Below are positions 9,576-17,719 of a stretch of DNA of 38,763 bases, in pieces. How positions within the stretch are numbered: position 1 is the first letter of the stretch; each line of letters opens with the position of its first letter. The stretch is from a virus. The stretch spans positions 1-38,763 of IMG/VR virus record IMGVR_UViG_3300021087_000032; one strand, given 5' to 3'. Both the position numbers and the translations under genes were made by a program. The notes below the pieces were generated by a model that worked only from the letters and a program-made list of their open reading frames with translations, was not told the origin of the DNA and made no database searches.

Positions 9576-9584
9576 GATAAATAC
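9576..9584 (+). promoter_or_regulatory. T4-type late promoter (GATAAATAC)
   Basis: TTGATAAATACTAAC lies 25 bases before the ATG at 9609 and directly after the terminator at 9527-9555. No hairpin follows it. Confidence 0.85.
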
Positions 9585-9608
9585 TAACATAACATAGAGA
9601 GAATTTAA

Positions 9609-10757
9609 ATGGCATTTAGAGGAATACAATCAACCAATCTTATAAGCAATGACGTTGGATTTAATGACCCATTACTTATACTAAACAAAGATAGTAGCTT
9701 ACCAACAGATGTAGGTTGGCTAGGTAAAATTGGTCCTATAACTTATGCAGGCTTTGTTAGAGACCACGAAACAAATACGTTTCTACTAATTGATTCAGTA
9801 GACCTATCACCAAACACACTTAATAGTATAAATGCAGGCGAAGTTACAAAAGGTGACTTGTCAGTAAGAACACTTACAGCAGATACAATTATTGCAGGTA
9901 ATATACCAGCACAGTATACAGATGCTCAAGCAAGAGCAGCCATTTCAGTAAGCGGTGATTTATCTTATGATAGTGCTACAGGTGTTATTAGTTATACTGA
10001 TGTAATTGGAGGTAATTCAAATCGTGTTGTATATGATTTAGCAGATCCTACTGGATCTATAGTATTAAATCCAGGAACACAACCTCACGTAGCAACATAC
10101 TACGGTGATGTTATTAATAGTGTAGGTAATGTTATATTAGACATATCAAGCACAAGTGCTACATTCACTGGTGGATTAATGGGCGATGTGCATGGTGATG
10201 TTTATAATCCAACAGGCGCAAATAAAATTTTAGAAAGCGGAACCGGTAATTTAGATTCTGCCTTAACAGTTGATTCAGCAACTACAACAACATTAAATGC
10301 AGGCACTACTAATATTAGTGGCAATGCTACATTTACTGGTGGTAGTGCAGACTTTACTGGAACAACTGCTTTTGGTAATTGGAACGGTGCTGTTTATGAC
10401 AGAACTGGTTCTACACTTATTATTGATGATACTGCCGTTCCTAAACCAATTGTTTACGCAAACATACAAGGCGGCGTTGTTGGTGATGTTTTAGGTAACC
10501 TTGTAGGTAATGTAGATGGTAATGTTACAGGTAACCTCGAAGGTGGTATTATTAATTCGCAAGGACAAGTTGTAATTGATAACTCAGGCTCACTTTCTCC
10601 TGATGTATTTAGATTACCAAAAGGTTTAACAGCAGATCGTCCATCGCCAGCAACAGCCGGAATGATGTTCTTTAACGAAGGAACAAATATGTTCGAAGGT
10701 TACGATGGAACAAATTGGATTCAGTTTATTCCTTCTACATTTGTAGAGACTCCGTAA
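9609..10757 (+). CDS. Tail fibre / collar-like structural protein, 382 aa
   Basis: ATG with AGAGAG upstream and a late promoter 25 bases away. The N-terminus MAFRGIQSTNLISN resembles the giant fibre and the next gene. Residues about 97-125 hold the fibre motif QYTDAQARAAIS followed by GDLSYDSATGVISY. The middle has short Gly/Asp/Asn repeats of a beta-helix type (GDVHGDVYNPTG, GNWNGAVYDRTG, GNVDGNVTGNLEGG). The C-terminus (GLTADRPSPATAGMMFFNE, EGYDGTNWIQF) is a common ending of T4-like marine fibre proteins. No S74 domain is present. A beta-helical fibre or receptor-contacting component is the best reading. Confidence 0.8.
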   Translation: MAFRGIQSTNLISNDVGFNDPLLILNKDSSLPTDVGWLGKIGPITYAGFVRDHETNTFLLIDSVDLSPNTLNSINAGEVTKGDLSVRTLTADTIIAGNIPAQYTDAQARAAISVSGDLSYDSATGVISYTDVIGGNSNRVVYDLADPTGSIVLNPGTQPHVATYYGDVINSVGNVILDISSTSATFTGGLMGDVHGDVYNPTGANKILESGTGNLDSALTVDSATTTTLNAGTTNISGNATFTGGSADFTGTTAFGNWNGAVYDRTGSTLIIDDTAVPKPIVYANIQGGVVGDVLGNLVGNVDGNVTGNLEGGIINSQGQVVIDNSGSLSPDVFRLPKGLTADRPSPATAGMMFFNEGTNMFEGYDGTNWIQFIPSTFVETP

Positions 10758-10761
10758 TGAG

Positions 10762-10770
10762 CATAAATAT
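10762..10770 (+). promoter_or_regulatory. T4-type late promoter (CATAAATAT)
   Basis: GCATAAATATATAATATAGG immediately follows the stop at 10757 and lies 25 bases before the GTG start at 10795. Confidence 0.75.
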
Positions 10771-10794
10771 ATAATATAGGATGGAGAATTAGCA

Positions 10795-13359
10795 GTGGCT
10801 TTTAAAATTGGTAACCAAACAGTAATACAAGATATAGATGTTACAGCGGCTATTGAAACAAACAGTAATCTAGATAAACTTCAGATTAATGGAACAGATG
10901 TATTAACACATGATGGCTCTACAATTACATTAAAAAATGTTAACATTGATGATTTAATGGAATCATCAATTAATACTGATAATGTTACTGAAGGCTTTAC
11001 AAACTTATTTCATACAACTGCTAGAGTCGAACAACTCATTAATGCTAACAAGCAAACATTATCTTTCTCAGATCCACTGTTAACAATAAGTAACGGTAAT
11101 ACAGTTAACTTATCATCATTGAGCACAGATTTAACAGGATATGCTACAGAATCATATGTTGATCAAGCCGAGCAAGATGCAAGATTATACACTGATAGCC
11201 GCGAAGGTGCAATTACAAGTGCATACAGATCATATGCAGACCAAGCCGAGCAAGATGCAATTTCTACAGCAACGTCACAAGCAAGTCTAGATGCAACTAA
11301 TAAAGCAAATTCGGCAAAATCTCAGGCTGTCAGTCAAGCAAGTGTAGATGCAACCAATAAAGCAAACACAGCCAGATCAGGTGCTGAAGCATATACGGAT
11401 ACAGAAATTGCAACAGTATTGCCACTTACAGGTGGAACACTTACAGGTGCATTAACATTAAGTGGCGCACCAACTAGTGCCGATAATGCCGCAACTAAAT
11501 CATATGTTGATAGTGCAATATCAGGCGGAACAGGCGCATTAGATACAGACGACATATCAGAAGCAAGTAATCTTTATTATACTGATGCTAGAGTAAACAC
11601 TGTATTAGGCACAAAAGGCTATGCAACAGAATCATATGCAGATCAAGCCGAAGCAGATGCAATTTCAACAGCATCTGCATTAGCATCTGCAGACGCAACA
11701 TCTAAAGCAACAGTAGCCGAAGTAAATGCCAAAGCATATACTGATACAAGAGAAACAGCAATCACAACTGCATATGAAACCTATGCAGATCAAGCCGAAG
11801 TAGATGCAAAAGCATACACTGATACAAGAGAAACAGCAATTACAACTGCATATGAATCATATGCAGATACAGCCGAAGCAGATGCAGTAACAACAGCAAA
11901 CGCATACACTGATACAGAAATTGCCGCAATAGTTGATGGCGCACCAGGAACGCTGGATACATTAAACGAATTAGCGGCAGCACTTGGTGATGATGCAAAT
12001 CTTAGCACAACGCTCAGCACACAAATAGGAACAAAGTTAGCAACAGCAGACTTTAATTCAACAGCAGATGCATGGCTAGGATCAAACCTTTACTATACAG
12101 ATGAAAGAGTAGATGATAGAGTTTCTAATCTTCTTGTAGCGGGCAGTAACATAACACTTACATATAACGATTCGCTTAATACAATGACAATTGCTTCGGC
12201 AACAACAGCAAGCGGTGGTTATGACTTATCATCGAATACTACAGATGATGTAACAGAAGGTGCAAGCAATCTTTACTTTACATCTGCAAGAGTTGATACA
12301 ATATTTAATGGCAAGACTACTTCTAATTTAACAGAAGGAACAAACTTATATTATACTAATGCTAGAGTTGATGCACGTATACCAACTAACATAAGTTCAT
12401 TTACAAATGATAGCGGATATTTAACAAGTGTAGGAACAATTAGTTATAATGATTTATCTAATAAGCCAACAATACCAACTAATAACAATCAGTTAACTAA
12501 TGGTGCAGGATATATTACATCATTTACAAATACAACATATACAGCAGGCACTGGGCTTACTCTAGTAGGAACAGAGTTTAGAAATACTGCACCAGATCAA
12601 ACTGTAAGTTTAACAGGATCAGGCGCTACAAGTATTAGTGGAACATATCCTAACTTTACTATTAGTAGCACAGACACAAACACCGATACAGACACAACAT
12701 ATACAGCCGGAAATGGGTTGACATTAACTGGAACAGAGTTTAAAATGAGTGGAAGTTATACAGGTGATTTTGGAGTAACTGGAGAATTATCAGTTGGAAC
12801 ATTAACCCCTGGACAAGAACTTACTGTTCAATCAACAAACCCAGGAGTTCGATTAAATGATACAACTACATCAGGATTATATCATGATATAGTTTCATTT
12901 GGTGACAACCTAAGATTTAATGCAGATGTAGGAAATGTTGAAGCAGATACACAAATACAATTTTATATTGATGATACTGAAAAAATGGTTCTTAGCAGTT
13001 CAGCATTATCAGTTACAGGAGAAATTACTGCATCAGGTGATGTTACAGCATTCTCAGATGAAAGACTAAAAAGCAACATAACAACAATAGAAGATGCATT
13101 AGACAAAGTTAAATCAATGCGTGGAGTTATGTTTGATAAAACAGATTCACTAACTGGTGAACTAAGACAGTCAACTGGTGTTATTGCACAGGAGACAGAA
13201 AAAGTATTACCAGAGGTAGTGCATAATGACGACAACACAGGCTATAAATCTGTAGCATACGGAAATATAGTAGGCGTTCTTATTGAAGCAATCAAAGAAC
13301 AACAAAGCCAAATTGAAGATCTTACGAAGGAAGTAGAATTTTTAAAAGGCAAAAGATAA
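10795..13359 (+). CDS. Long tail fibre protein with C-terminal S74 chaperone domain, 854 aa
   Basis: The start is GTG with GGAG about 10 bases upstream, and the protein begins MAFKIGNQTVIQD, akin to MAFR in neighbours. The first 420 residues are an Ala/Asp/Glu shaft (YADQAEADAISTAS, AKAYTDTRETAITTAYE) with one module APGTLDTLNELAAALGDD. Residues about 240-530 contain several copies of the fibre repeat NLYYTDARV (TEGTNLYYTNARVDARI, SNLYFTSARVDTIF). A Thr/Gly-rich beta region follows. Residues about 752-854 are an S74 chaperone: SDERLKSNI with the Ser/Lys dyad, MRGVMFDK, STGVIAQETEKVLPEVV, SVAYGNIVGVLIEAIKEQ, then a short C-terminal coiled coil. It is the second S74 fibre here, and likely a distal receptor-binding fibre. 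Confidence 0.88.
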   Translation: MAFKIGNQTVIQDIDVTAAIETNSNLDKLQINGTDVLTHDGSTITLKNVNIDDLMESSINTDNVTEGFTNLFHTTARVEQLINANKQTLSFSDPLLTISNGNTVNLSSLSTDLTGYATESYVDQAEQDARLYTDSREGAITSAYRSYADQAEQDAISTATSQASLDATNKANSAKSQAVSQASVDATNKANTARSGAEAYTDTEIATVLPLTGGTLTGALTLSGAPTSADNAATKSYVDSAISGGTGALDTDDISEASNLYYTDARVNTVLGTKGYATESYADQAEADAISTASALASADATSKATVAEVNAKAYTDTRETAITTAYETYADQAEVDAKAYTDTRETAITTAYESYADTAEADAVTTANAYTDTEIAAIVDGAPGTLDTLNELAAALGDDANLSTTLSTQIGTKLATADFNSTADAWLGSNLYYTDERVDDRVSNLLVAGSNITLTYNDSLNTMTIASATTASGGYDLSSNTTDDVTEGASNLYFTSARVDTIFNGKTTSNLTEGTNLYYTNARVDARIPTNISSFTNDSGYLTSVGTISYNDLSNKPTIPTNNNQLTNGAGYITSFTNTTYTAGTGLTLVGTEFRNTAPDQTVSLTGSGATSISGTYPNFTISSTDTNTDTDTTYTAGNGLTLTGTEFKMSGSYTGDFGVTGELSVGTLTPGQELTVQSTNPGVRLNDTTTSGLYHDIVSFGDNLRFNADVGNVEADTQIQFYIDDTEKMVLSSSALSVTGEITASGDVTAFSDERLKSNITTIEDALDKVKSMRGVMFDKTDSLTGELRQSTGVIAQETEKVLPEVVHNDDNTGYKSVAYGNIVGVLIEAIKEQQSQIEDLTKEVEFLKGKR

Positions 13360-13391
13360 TTAACCTTAAACACAACTTAAATATCGATTAC

Positions 13392-13400
13392 GATAAATAT
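13392..13400 (+). promoter_or_regulatory. T4-type late promoter (GATAAATAT) with 5' hairpin
   Basis: CGATAAATAT lies 50 bases before the ATG at 13450. AGCAAAC / GTTTGTT (13405-13422, loop GAAT, one G-T pair) forms a hairpin at the expected transcript start. Confidence 0.82.
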
Positions 13401-13449
13401 AACTAGCAAACGAATGTTTGTTAACGTTAATAAACTCGAGGAGTAACAA

Positions 13450-13632
13450 ATGGCATTACCAGCAACCGGATCACAAATTAGCATGAGCACAGTGCGTGAC
13501 TACTTTGGACTAAGTGGAACAGTTTCACTATACCAACTAGGAACGTTTATCTCACCTAATGTGACAACCAACATTAAACTATCAGCCACGTTTGGCGGAT
13601 GGCAAAACCCTAACTCAACAGGCGCATCATAA
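13450..13632 (+). CDS. Small fibre-tip-like protein, 60 aa
   Basis: ATG with GAGGAG at 13438-13443. The 60-residue product starts MALPATGSQISMSTVRDYFG and ends FGGWQNPNSTGAS. Short proteins starting MALP-SG-ISLSDV are frequent next to fibre genes of T4-like marine phages, where they are annotated as tail-fibre or virion structural proteins; I recognise the type but not a demonstrated function. It has its own late promoter and is the last gene of the fibre locus, which fits a small adhesin or tip. The same S-x-V-x-x-x-F-G-x-S pattern occurs in adhesin caps, so receptor contact is a plausible inference. Confidence 0.75.
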   Translation: MALPATGSQISMSTVRDYFGLSGTVSLYQLGTFISPNVTTNIKLSATFGGWQNPNSTGAS

Positions 13633-13650
13633 AATATATAATTTTATTAA

Positions 13651-13681
13651 AAACACTGTCAAGTAGCTCTTGACAGTGTTT
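13651..13681 (+). terminator. Terminator hairpin overlapping an early promoter
   Basis: AAACACTGTCAAG and CTTGACAGTGTTT form a perfect 13-bp stem with loop TAGCT. Its 3' arm contains the TTGACA (13670-13675) of the following promoter. Confidence 0.85.
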
Positions 13682-13698
13682 ACTTTATGTTGTATAAT
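13670..13698 (+). promoter_or_regulatory. Sigma70-type early promoter
   Basis: TTGACA at 13670-13675, a 17-base spacer, and TATAAT at 13693-13698. Both boxes are perfect consensus. It drives the 13740-15908 unit. The -35 box is part of the terminator stem at 13651-13681. Confidence 0.88.
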
Positions 13699-13739
13699 TA
13701 AACGAATACATAAAAGTATACTCAATACAGGAGAAAACT

Positions 13740-14159
13740 ATGAGTTCAAGAACACGATTTGAAATAGAAACATTTTTGTTGGGAGCACACCCAACAGTAG
13801 AACGACAAGCATTAAACTTACAAAATGAGCTAATGCAAGCACGTTCACAGTCACACCCAGACTTAGCAATACTAGAAGCAGTGGCTACTGACTTTGTTGC
13901 TAAAAACGGCGAATTTGACGCTTTAATCAGCGGCATTGAATCGACTGAAGAAGAATATTGGACACAACGTCTAGCACGTTTGGCTGCAATTGATATTCTT
14001 ACAATTGGTAAAGTTCAACCAGAGCATATGAATTACATGGCATCTTTATCTGATGATGCATTTGCTTCATCTGTAAAATCAGCTACTATGCTTGCTAAAT
14101 CATTAAATGATTCAGTGCAAGAAATTGAAGCAGAACTTGGTTCAGAGCTTACTGATTAA
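13740..14159 (+). CDS. Unrecognised early protein, 139 aa
   Basis: ATG with AGGAG at 13729-13733. I recognise no family. The product is predicted mostly helical, acidic and cysteine-free, with Gln/Glu/Ala-rich stretches (ALNLQNELMQARSQ, SVKSATMLAKSLNDSV). It has no membrane segment or signal peptide. As first gene behind a perfect sigma70 promoter, and followed closely by two glycosyltransferases, it is expected to be made early. A structural or core role is less likely because no late promoter precedes it. Confidence 0.75.
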   Translation: MSSRTRFEIETFLLGAHPTVERQALNLQNELMQARSQSHPDLAILEAVATDFVAKNGEFDALISGIESTEEEYWTQRLARLAAIDILTIGKVQPEHMNYMASLSDDAFASSVKSATMLAKSLNDSVQEIEAELGSELTD

Positions 14160-14164
14160 TTTAA

Positions 14165-14815
14165 ATGGTAAGTATACCCAAGTTTATACAGAAACCTGAC
14201 CCTACCTCAAATGTTGCAATATGCGTTCCAGTAAGGGACCTTGTGACATCCACATTTAGTTATAGTTTGGCTATGCTTATGAAAAAATGTGGTGAGAAAG
14301 GACAAAAAGTTTCTCTACATATGGTAATGGGCAGCGAAGTAGCAATGCAACGCCAACAATTAGTTGACGAAGTTTTAGAAACACAAGCAACACATATATT
14401 TTGGGTTGATAGTGATATGAAATTTCCAGTAGATGCATTATTTTCTTTGCTATCACATAAAAAAGATATTGTAGGAGCAAATTATAGCACTAGGGTAAAA
14501 CCGCATAGACCAGTAGCATTTAAAAATGAAACCAATCTTGATAAAAGAGTTTTCGGAGGCAACGGTGTCGAAGAAGTATTTGCATTAGGCAGTGGTTTGT
14601 TATTGGTAAATAGATGTGTATATGAAAATATTCCTAAACCTCACTATAGCGTTGAATGGAATGATGACTATACTAACTTAATGGGCGAAGATATATATTT
14701 TTGCAAAAAAGCGTCAACACATGGATATATTTCACATGTTGACAATCAGTTAAGTGATAGAGTTGCACACATAGGCACAAAAGAATACACAATAAAAGGC
14801 GATTGTTATGATTAG
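14165..14815 (+). CDS. Glycosyltransferase family 2-like protein (GT-A fold), 216 aa
   Basis: The N-terminal strand NVAICVPVRD, the mid helix with AMQRQQLVDEVL, and HIFWVDSDMKFP with the metal/nucleotide-sugar DxD (Asp82, Asp84) are characteristic of GT-A family 2 enzymes, which transfer a sugar from a nucleotide sugar to an acceptor. The following IVGANYSTRVKPH is typical of phage versions. At 216 residues it is a minimal catalytic domain without a membrane anchor. No clear Shine-Dalgarno precedes the ATG, which starts six bases after the previous stop, so re-initiation is likely. It overlaps the next gene by eight bases. The acceptor (phage DNA, virion protein or host glycan) cannot be told. 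Confidence 0.82.
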   Translation: MVSIPKFIQKPDPTSNVAICVPVRDLVTSTFSYSLAMLMKKCGEKGQKVSLHMVMGSEVAMQRQQLVDEVLETQATHIFWVDSDMKFPVDALFSLLSHKKDIVGANYSTRVKPHRPVAFKNETNLDKRVFGGNGVEEVFALGSGLLLVNRCVYENIPKPHYSVEWNDDYTNLMGEDIYFCKKASTHGYISHVDNQLSDRVAHIGTKEYTIKGDCYD

Positions 14816-15908
14816 CAAAACTTCAACAAATAATAATTTACTTAGTTTTAATGGACAAAGTGTAATTACACCTTGGGATAGATTAAAGAAATTTATTTTT
14901 ACTCCATATCCAATAATTTACGTAGATCAAAAAACAACTGATACAGATTCTTTATCTGAACTTGCATCACAATATGCAGGTAAATCAGATATGGTTTGGG
15001 TTGTTCTTAAAGGAGCAACAGTAAACCCTAATTTTCCTTGGCACTATAAACCAAGTGATGTAGGACATAATGTTATACACAAATTTCCAAAGGTAATTAA
15101 AAGAACTGGACGTCCTGTAAATTGGGGAGACATTCAACTAGTTCCAACAGGTGGTGTAATACACGGAGCAGTAAAAAATAAAGTAATAGGATCTTATCAC
15201 GAAGCAGACTTTGATATTGTTATGATCAGTTTCCATGAAGCAGAAGCAGATCAAAATTATCAAAAACTAAAAGTTCGTTTTCCAGATGCAATACATGTTA
15301 AAAATGTAGAAGGCATTGGTAATGCTCATAAAAAAGCAGGAGAACTTGCAAAATCAGAAATGGTATATATTGTTGATGCAGATGCAGATATTATGAATAA
15401 TTTTTGTTTTGATTATATCCCACCAATGGCAAAAAGAGCTAATACAACATATGTATGGTTTGCTCGTAATCCAATTAATGATTTGGAATATGGATATGGC
15501 GGTATAAAATTATTTCCAAGACAACAAGTTATTGAAATGGGACATGTGTTACCAGACTTCAGCACAGGATCAGCATTTTATCAACCGGTTAGAGATGTTT
15601 CAAACATAACACGTTTTAATAGAGATCCATTTAGAACATGGCGTAGTGCATTCCGTGAATGTGTAAAATTATCATCACAAATTAACCCTAATTCACCTGT
15701 TAAAGAAACTGAAGATCGTTTAAAAACGTGGTGTGAAGTTGATAATGGTGGACGTTTTGGACGTTACTGTATTAAAGGTGCAAACGAAGGCAAAGCATAC
15801 GGCATTCAACATAAAGATGATGTAGACGCACTAAACAAAATTAATGATTTTGAATGGTTACGTGAAAAATTTGTTGAAAGTATGAAAAAACGTATTAGTG
15901 CTGACTAA
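14808..15908 (+). CDS. Second putative glycosyltransferase, 366 aa
   Basis: It overlaps the previous gene (ATGATTAG). The N-terminal half ends with FDIVMISFHEAEAD, and near residues 188-197 is the acidic motif YIVDADADIM, a DxDxD metal-binding turn after a hydrophobic strand, as in GT-A glycosyltransferases. The C-terminal half has WFARNPINDLEYGYGGIKL, a motif I associate with conserved glycosyltransferase-like proteins of marine T4-like phages. There is no signal peptide or membrane helix. Pairing with the GT2 gene suggests two sequential glycosylation steps. The unit ends at a strong terminator shared with the convergent Nudix gene. The enzymatic assignment is by motif only. Confidence 0.68.
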   Translation: MISKTSTNNNLLSFNGQSVITPWDRLKKFIFTPYPIIYVDQKTTDTDSLSELASQYAGKSDMVWVVLKGATVNPNFPWHYKPSDVGHNVIHKFPKVIKRTGRPVNWGDIQLVPTGGVIHGAVKNKVIGSYHEADFDIVMISFHEAEADQNYQKLKVRFPDAIHVKNVEGIGNAHKKAGELAKSEMVYIVDADADIMNNFCFDYIPPMAKRANTTYVWFARNPINDLEYGYGGIKLFPRQQVIEMGHVLPDFSTGSAFYQPVRDVSNITRFNRDPFRTWRSAFRECVKLSSQINPNSPVKETEDRLKTWCEVDNGGRFGRYCIKGANEGKAYGIQHKDDVDALNKINDFEWLREKFVESMKKRISAD

Positions 15909-15914
15909 CTTTAT

Positions 15915-15950
15915 AACTATCTATGCATTTGCGTAGATAGTTTTTATTTT
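15915..15950 (+). terminator. Terminator between convergent units
   Basis: AACTATCTATGC and GCGTAGATAGTT form a 12-bp stem (one T-G pair) with loop ATTT, followed by TTTATTTT on the plus strand. The hairpin overlaps the last codons of the minus-strand Nudix gene, so it ends the glycosyltransferase unit. On the minus strand it has no T run. Confidence 0.85.
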
Positions 15951-16340
15951 CTTTAAGAAATCCCTAGACTTACACTGTATCTTTGCACCTGGGTGCAAAG
16001 GCTTAGGCCATTTGCCTATATCAACCCAAGCATATCCATCGCTTTCTCCGTTAAGAACAGGAATAAACTCTTCCTTTACTATTACAACAAAACTGTTGTA
16101 TATAAATCTACCATTACCACTTGTAAACTTGCTTATAGGAATAGTTTTTACTATTTCAGGCATCATGCCAATTTCTTCTTGTATTTCACGTCTTAGTGTT
16201 TCAATTGGGCGTTCGTCGTCTTCGCCCTTGCCACCAAAAAATCCCCACGTTTTAGAATGAGTAACTTTAGTGCTTCTAAGTTGTAATAAAATTCTTCCAG
16301 TTTGTGAGCTAAGAAAAATACAGCCACTTGCTTCTATCAT
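15921..16340 (-). CDS. Nudix hydrolase, 139 aa
   Basis: A complete Nudix box spans residues 37-59: Gly37, five residues, Glu43, seven residues, then REIQEEIGM. These residues bind the divalent metal that cleaves nucleoside diphosphates linked to another moiety. The rest fits the fold (GCIFLSSQTGRILLQLRS, TWGFFGGKGE). The start ATG overlaps the stop of the upstream gp15-like gene (TAATG), so it is the third gene of a neck-protein operon and presumably expressed late. T4 has a Nudix enzyme, NudE, but there it is not linked to neck genes. Substrate could be an oxidised nucleotide, ADP-ribose, a dinucleotide polyphosphate or capped RNA; the sequence does not decide. Confidence 0.9.
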   Translation of the reverse strand: MIEASGCIFLSSQTGRILLQLRSTKVTHSKTWGFFGGKGEDDERPIETLRREIQEEIGMMPEIVKTIPISKFTSGNGRFIYNSFVVIVKEEFIPVLNGESDGYAWVDIGKWPKPLHPGAKIQCKSRDFLKKIKTIYANA

Positions 16341-17710
16341 TATAAGTAGATTCTCCAGAACCCTGCATTATATACAGCTTCATAACTATTAACCCATACT
16401 CCGTCTTTCCATTCTAATTGATCAAGAGATGCTAAGTTAATACAATAATGTATAGATGACTGATTTGCTTCAGAATCAAATACTACAGACCATCCACTTC
16501 CATCAAATTCTACAATATCATACTTATTAGCAGTTGATAAACCATTCCAATTTGAACTAACTGGTATTGCTTCCATTAGTAAGTATCTAACACCAATACT
16601 ATTTGGAGCAGGAACAATTCCATCACCTGGATAATTTGTCATACCGTTTATTACACCAGTAATAGGTGGTAATGTGTTAGTAGGTAACGTAGTTTCATCT
16701 ATTGTTACAGACAATTTTGCAGGATCATTTGGATGTTCGTATAATTTACCTATAATATCATTTTCTGTATCATCTGGATCTGAACTTTTTCTTAGTCTAA
16801 GTTGACTAATGCCAGGTCGTAAAGCACCAAATCTTTTTAAGTCTTCTTCCCACGAAATAGCTACATCATTTGAATCTAAATTAGATCCATCAAGAGCAAG
16901 CAAAGTTACATTACCGTCTTCGTATTTAATTTTTCTATTTTCAAATGTAACAATAGTATATTCTACTGAAGACCTATTAAAAGGTTTTTCTTCTCTAAAG
17001 TTATCTAAGTCTGCATCATCTAAATTATACATTTGATTAATGATTGTATGTATAAGCCTTTGTTGTTTAACTTTAGCAGGCGGATTAATTAATACAGGCA
17101 TATCAAATTGAATAGAAGCAACATCAATAATATCATCAATGCTACTACCAACAGTTCTGGTGCTCCATGTAGTGTTTTTCATTTCTACATAACTTAATGA
17201 ACTCCAGTCAAACGGGTTAGCTGATGTTTTTATATCTAGTGTTGGATTGAATAATACTAATATTTGTTCCATTAGTTGTAATTTTTGTTCTGTATTAGAA
17301 GTCCATATATCACAATTCATTGATAAAACATATGTAACTGGTTTATGTCGTTCTATGGTGTATCTATTGCCAGGTTCGTTTGAATATTCACCGGTTATAT
17401 CATTATATTTTTTCTCTACAACTTGAACTTTATCTACATGTGATGGTAGTGTTCTTAATTCTGGTGCCATTGCTAAGTTAGTAACATAACAACTAATAAA
17501 TGGAACAGTGTTAACAATGTTCTCTGAGTTTTCTCTGGTTATGTGTGCAGCCATACGATTAATATCACCATAGCGAACAGGAACTAATTGCATTTCTGCT
17601 AAGCCTGTTTCATCTTTGCCCATTTGCACACTAAATCCACTAAACAATCTTATAAACTGCTGAATGTATCTTCTAATTTGCTTATCGTAAAAATATTGTT
17701 GCTCTGCCAT
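16340..17710 (-). CDS. Tail terminator / sheath stabiliser, gp15-like, 456 aa
   Basis: The first half follows T4 gp15: YFYDKQIRRYIQQFIRLFSG at residues 6-25, VPVRYGDINRMAAHI, VPFISCYVTNLAMAPELR, KPVTYVLSMNCDIWTSNTEQ, ILVLFNPTLDIKTS and IDVASIQFDMPVLINPP. T4 gp15 caps the finished tail tube and sheath and joins the tail to the head. T4 gp15 is 272 residues; this protein carries about 190 extra C-terminal residues of unrecognised type (from NQMYNLDDADLDNF on). It lies nine bases downstream of the gp14-like gene on the minus strand, keeping the T4 order 14-15, but inverted relative to the rest of the morphogenesis genes. Confidence 0.85.
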   Translation of the reverse strand: MAEQQYFYDKQIRRYIQQFIRLFSGFSVQMGKDETGLAEMQLVPVRYGDINRMAAHITRENSENIVNTVPFISCYVTNLAMAPELRTLPSHVDKVQVVEKKYNDITGEYSNEPGNRYTIERHKPVTYVLSMNCDIWTSNTEQKLQLMEQILVLFNPTLDIKTSANPFDWSSLSYVEMKNTTWSTRTVGSSIDDIIDVASIQFDMPVLINPPAKVKQQRLIHTIINQMYNLDDADLDNFREEKPFNRSSVEYTIVTFENRKIKYEDGNVTLLALDGSNLDSNDVAISWEEDLKRFGALRPGISQLRLRKSSDPDDTENDIIGKLYEHPNDPAKLSVTIDETTLPTNTLPPITGVINGMTNYPGDGIVPAPNSIGVRYLLMEAIPVSSNWNGLSTANKYDIVEFDGSGWSVVFDSEANQSSIHYCINLASLDQLEWKDGVWVNSYEAVYNAGFWRIYL

Positions 17711-17719
17711 TGTTTATTC

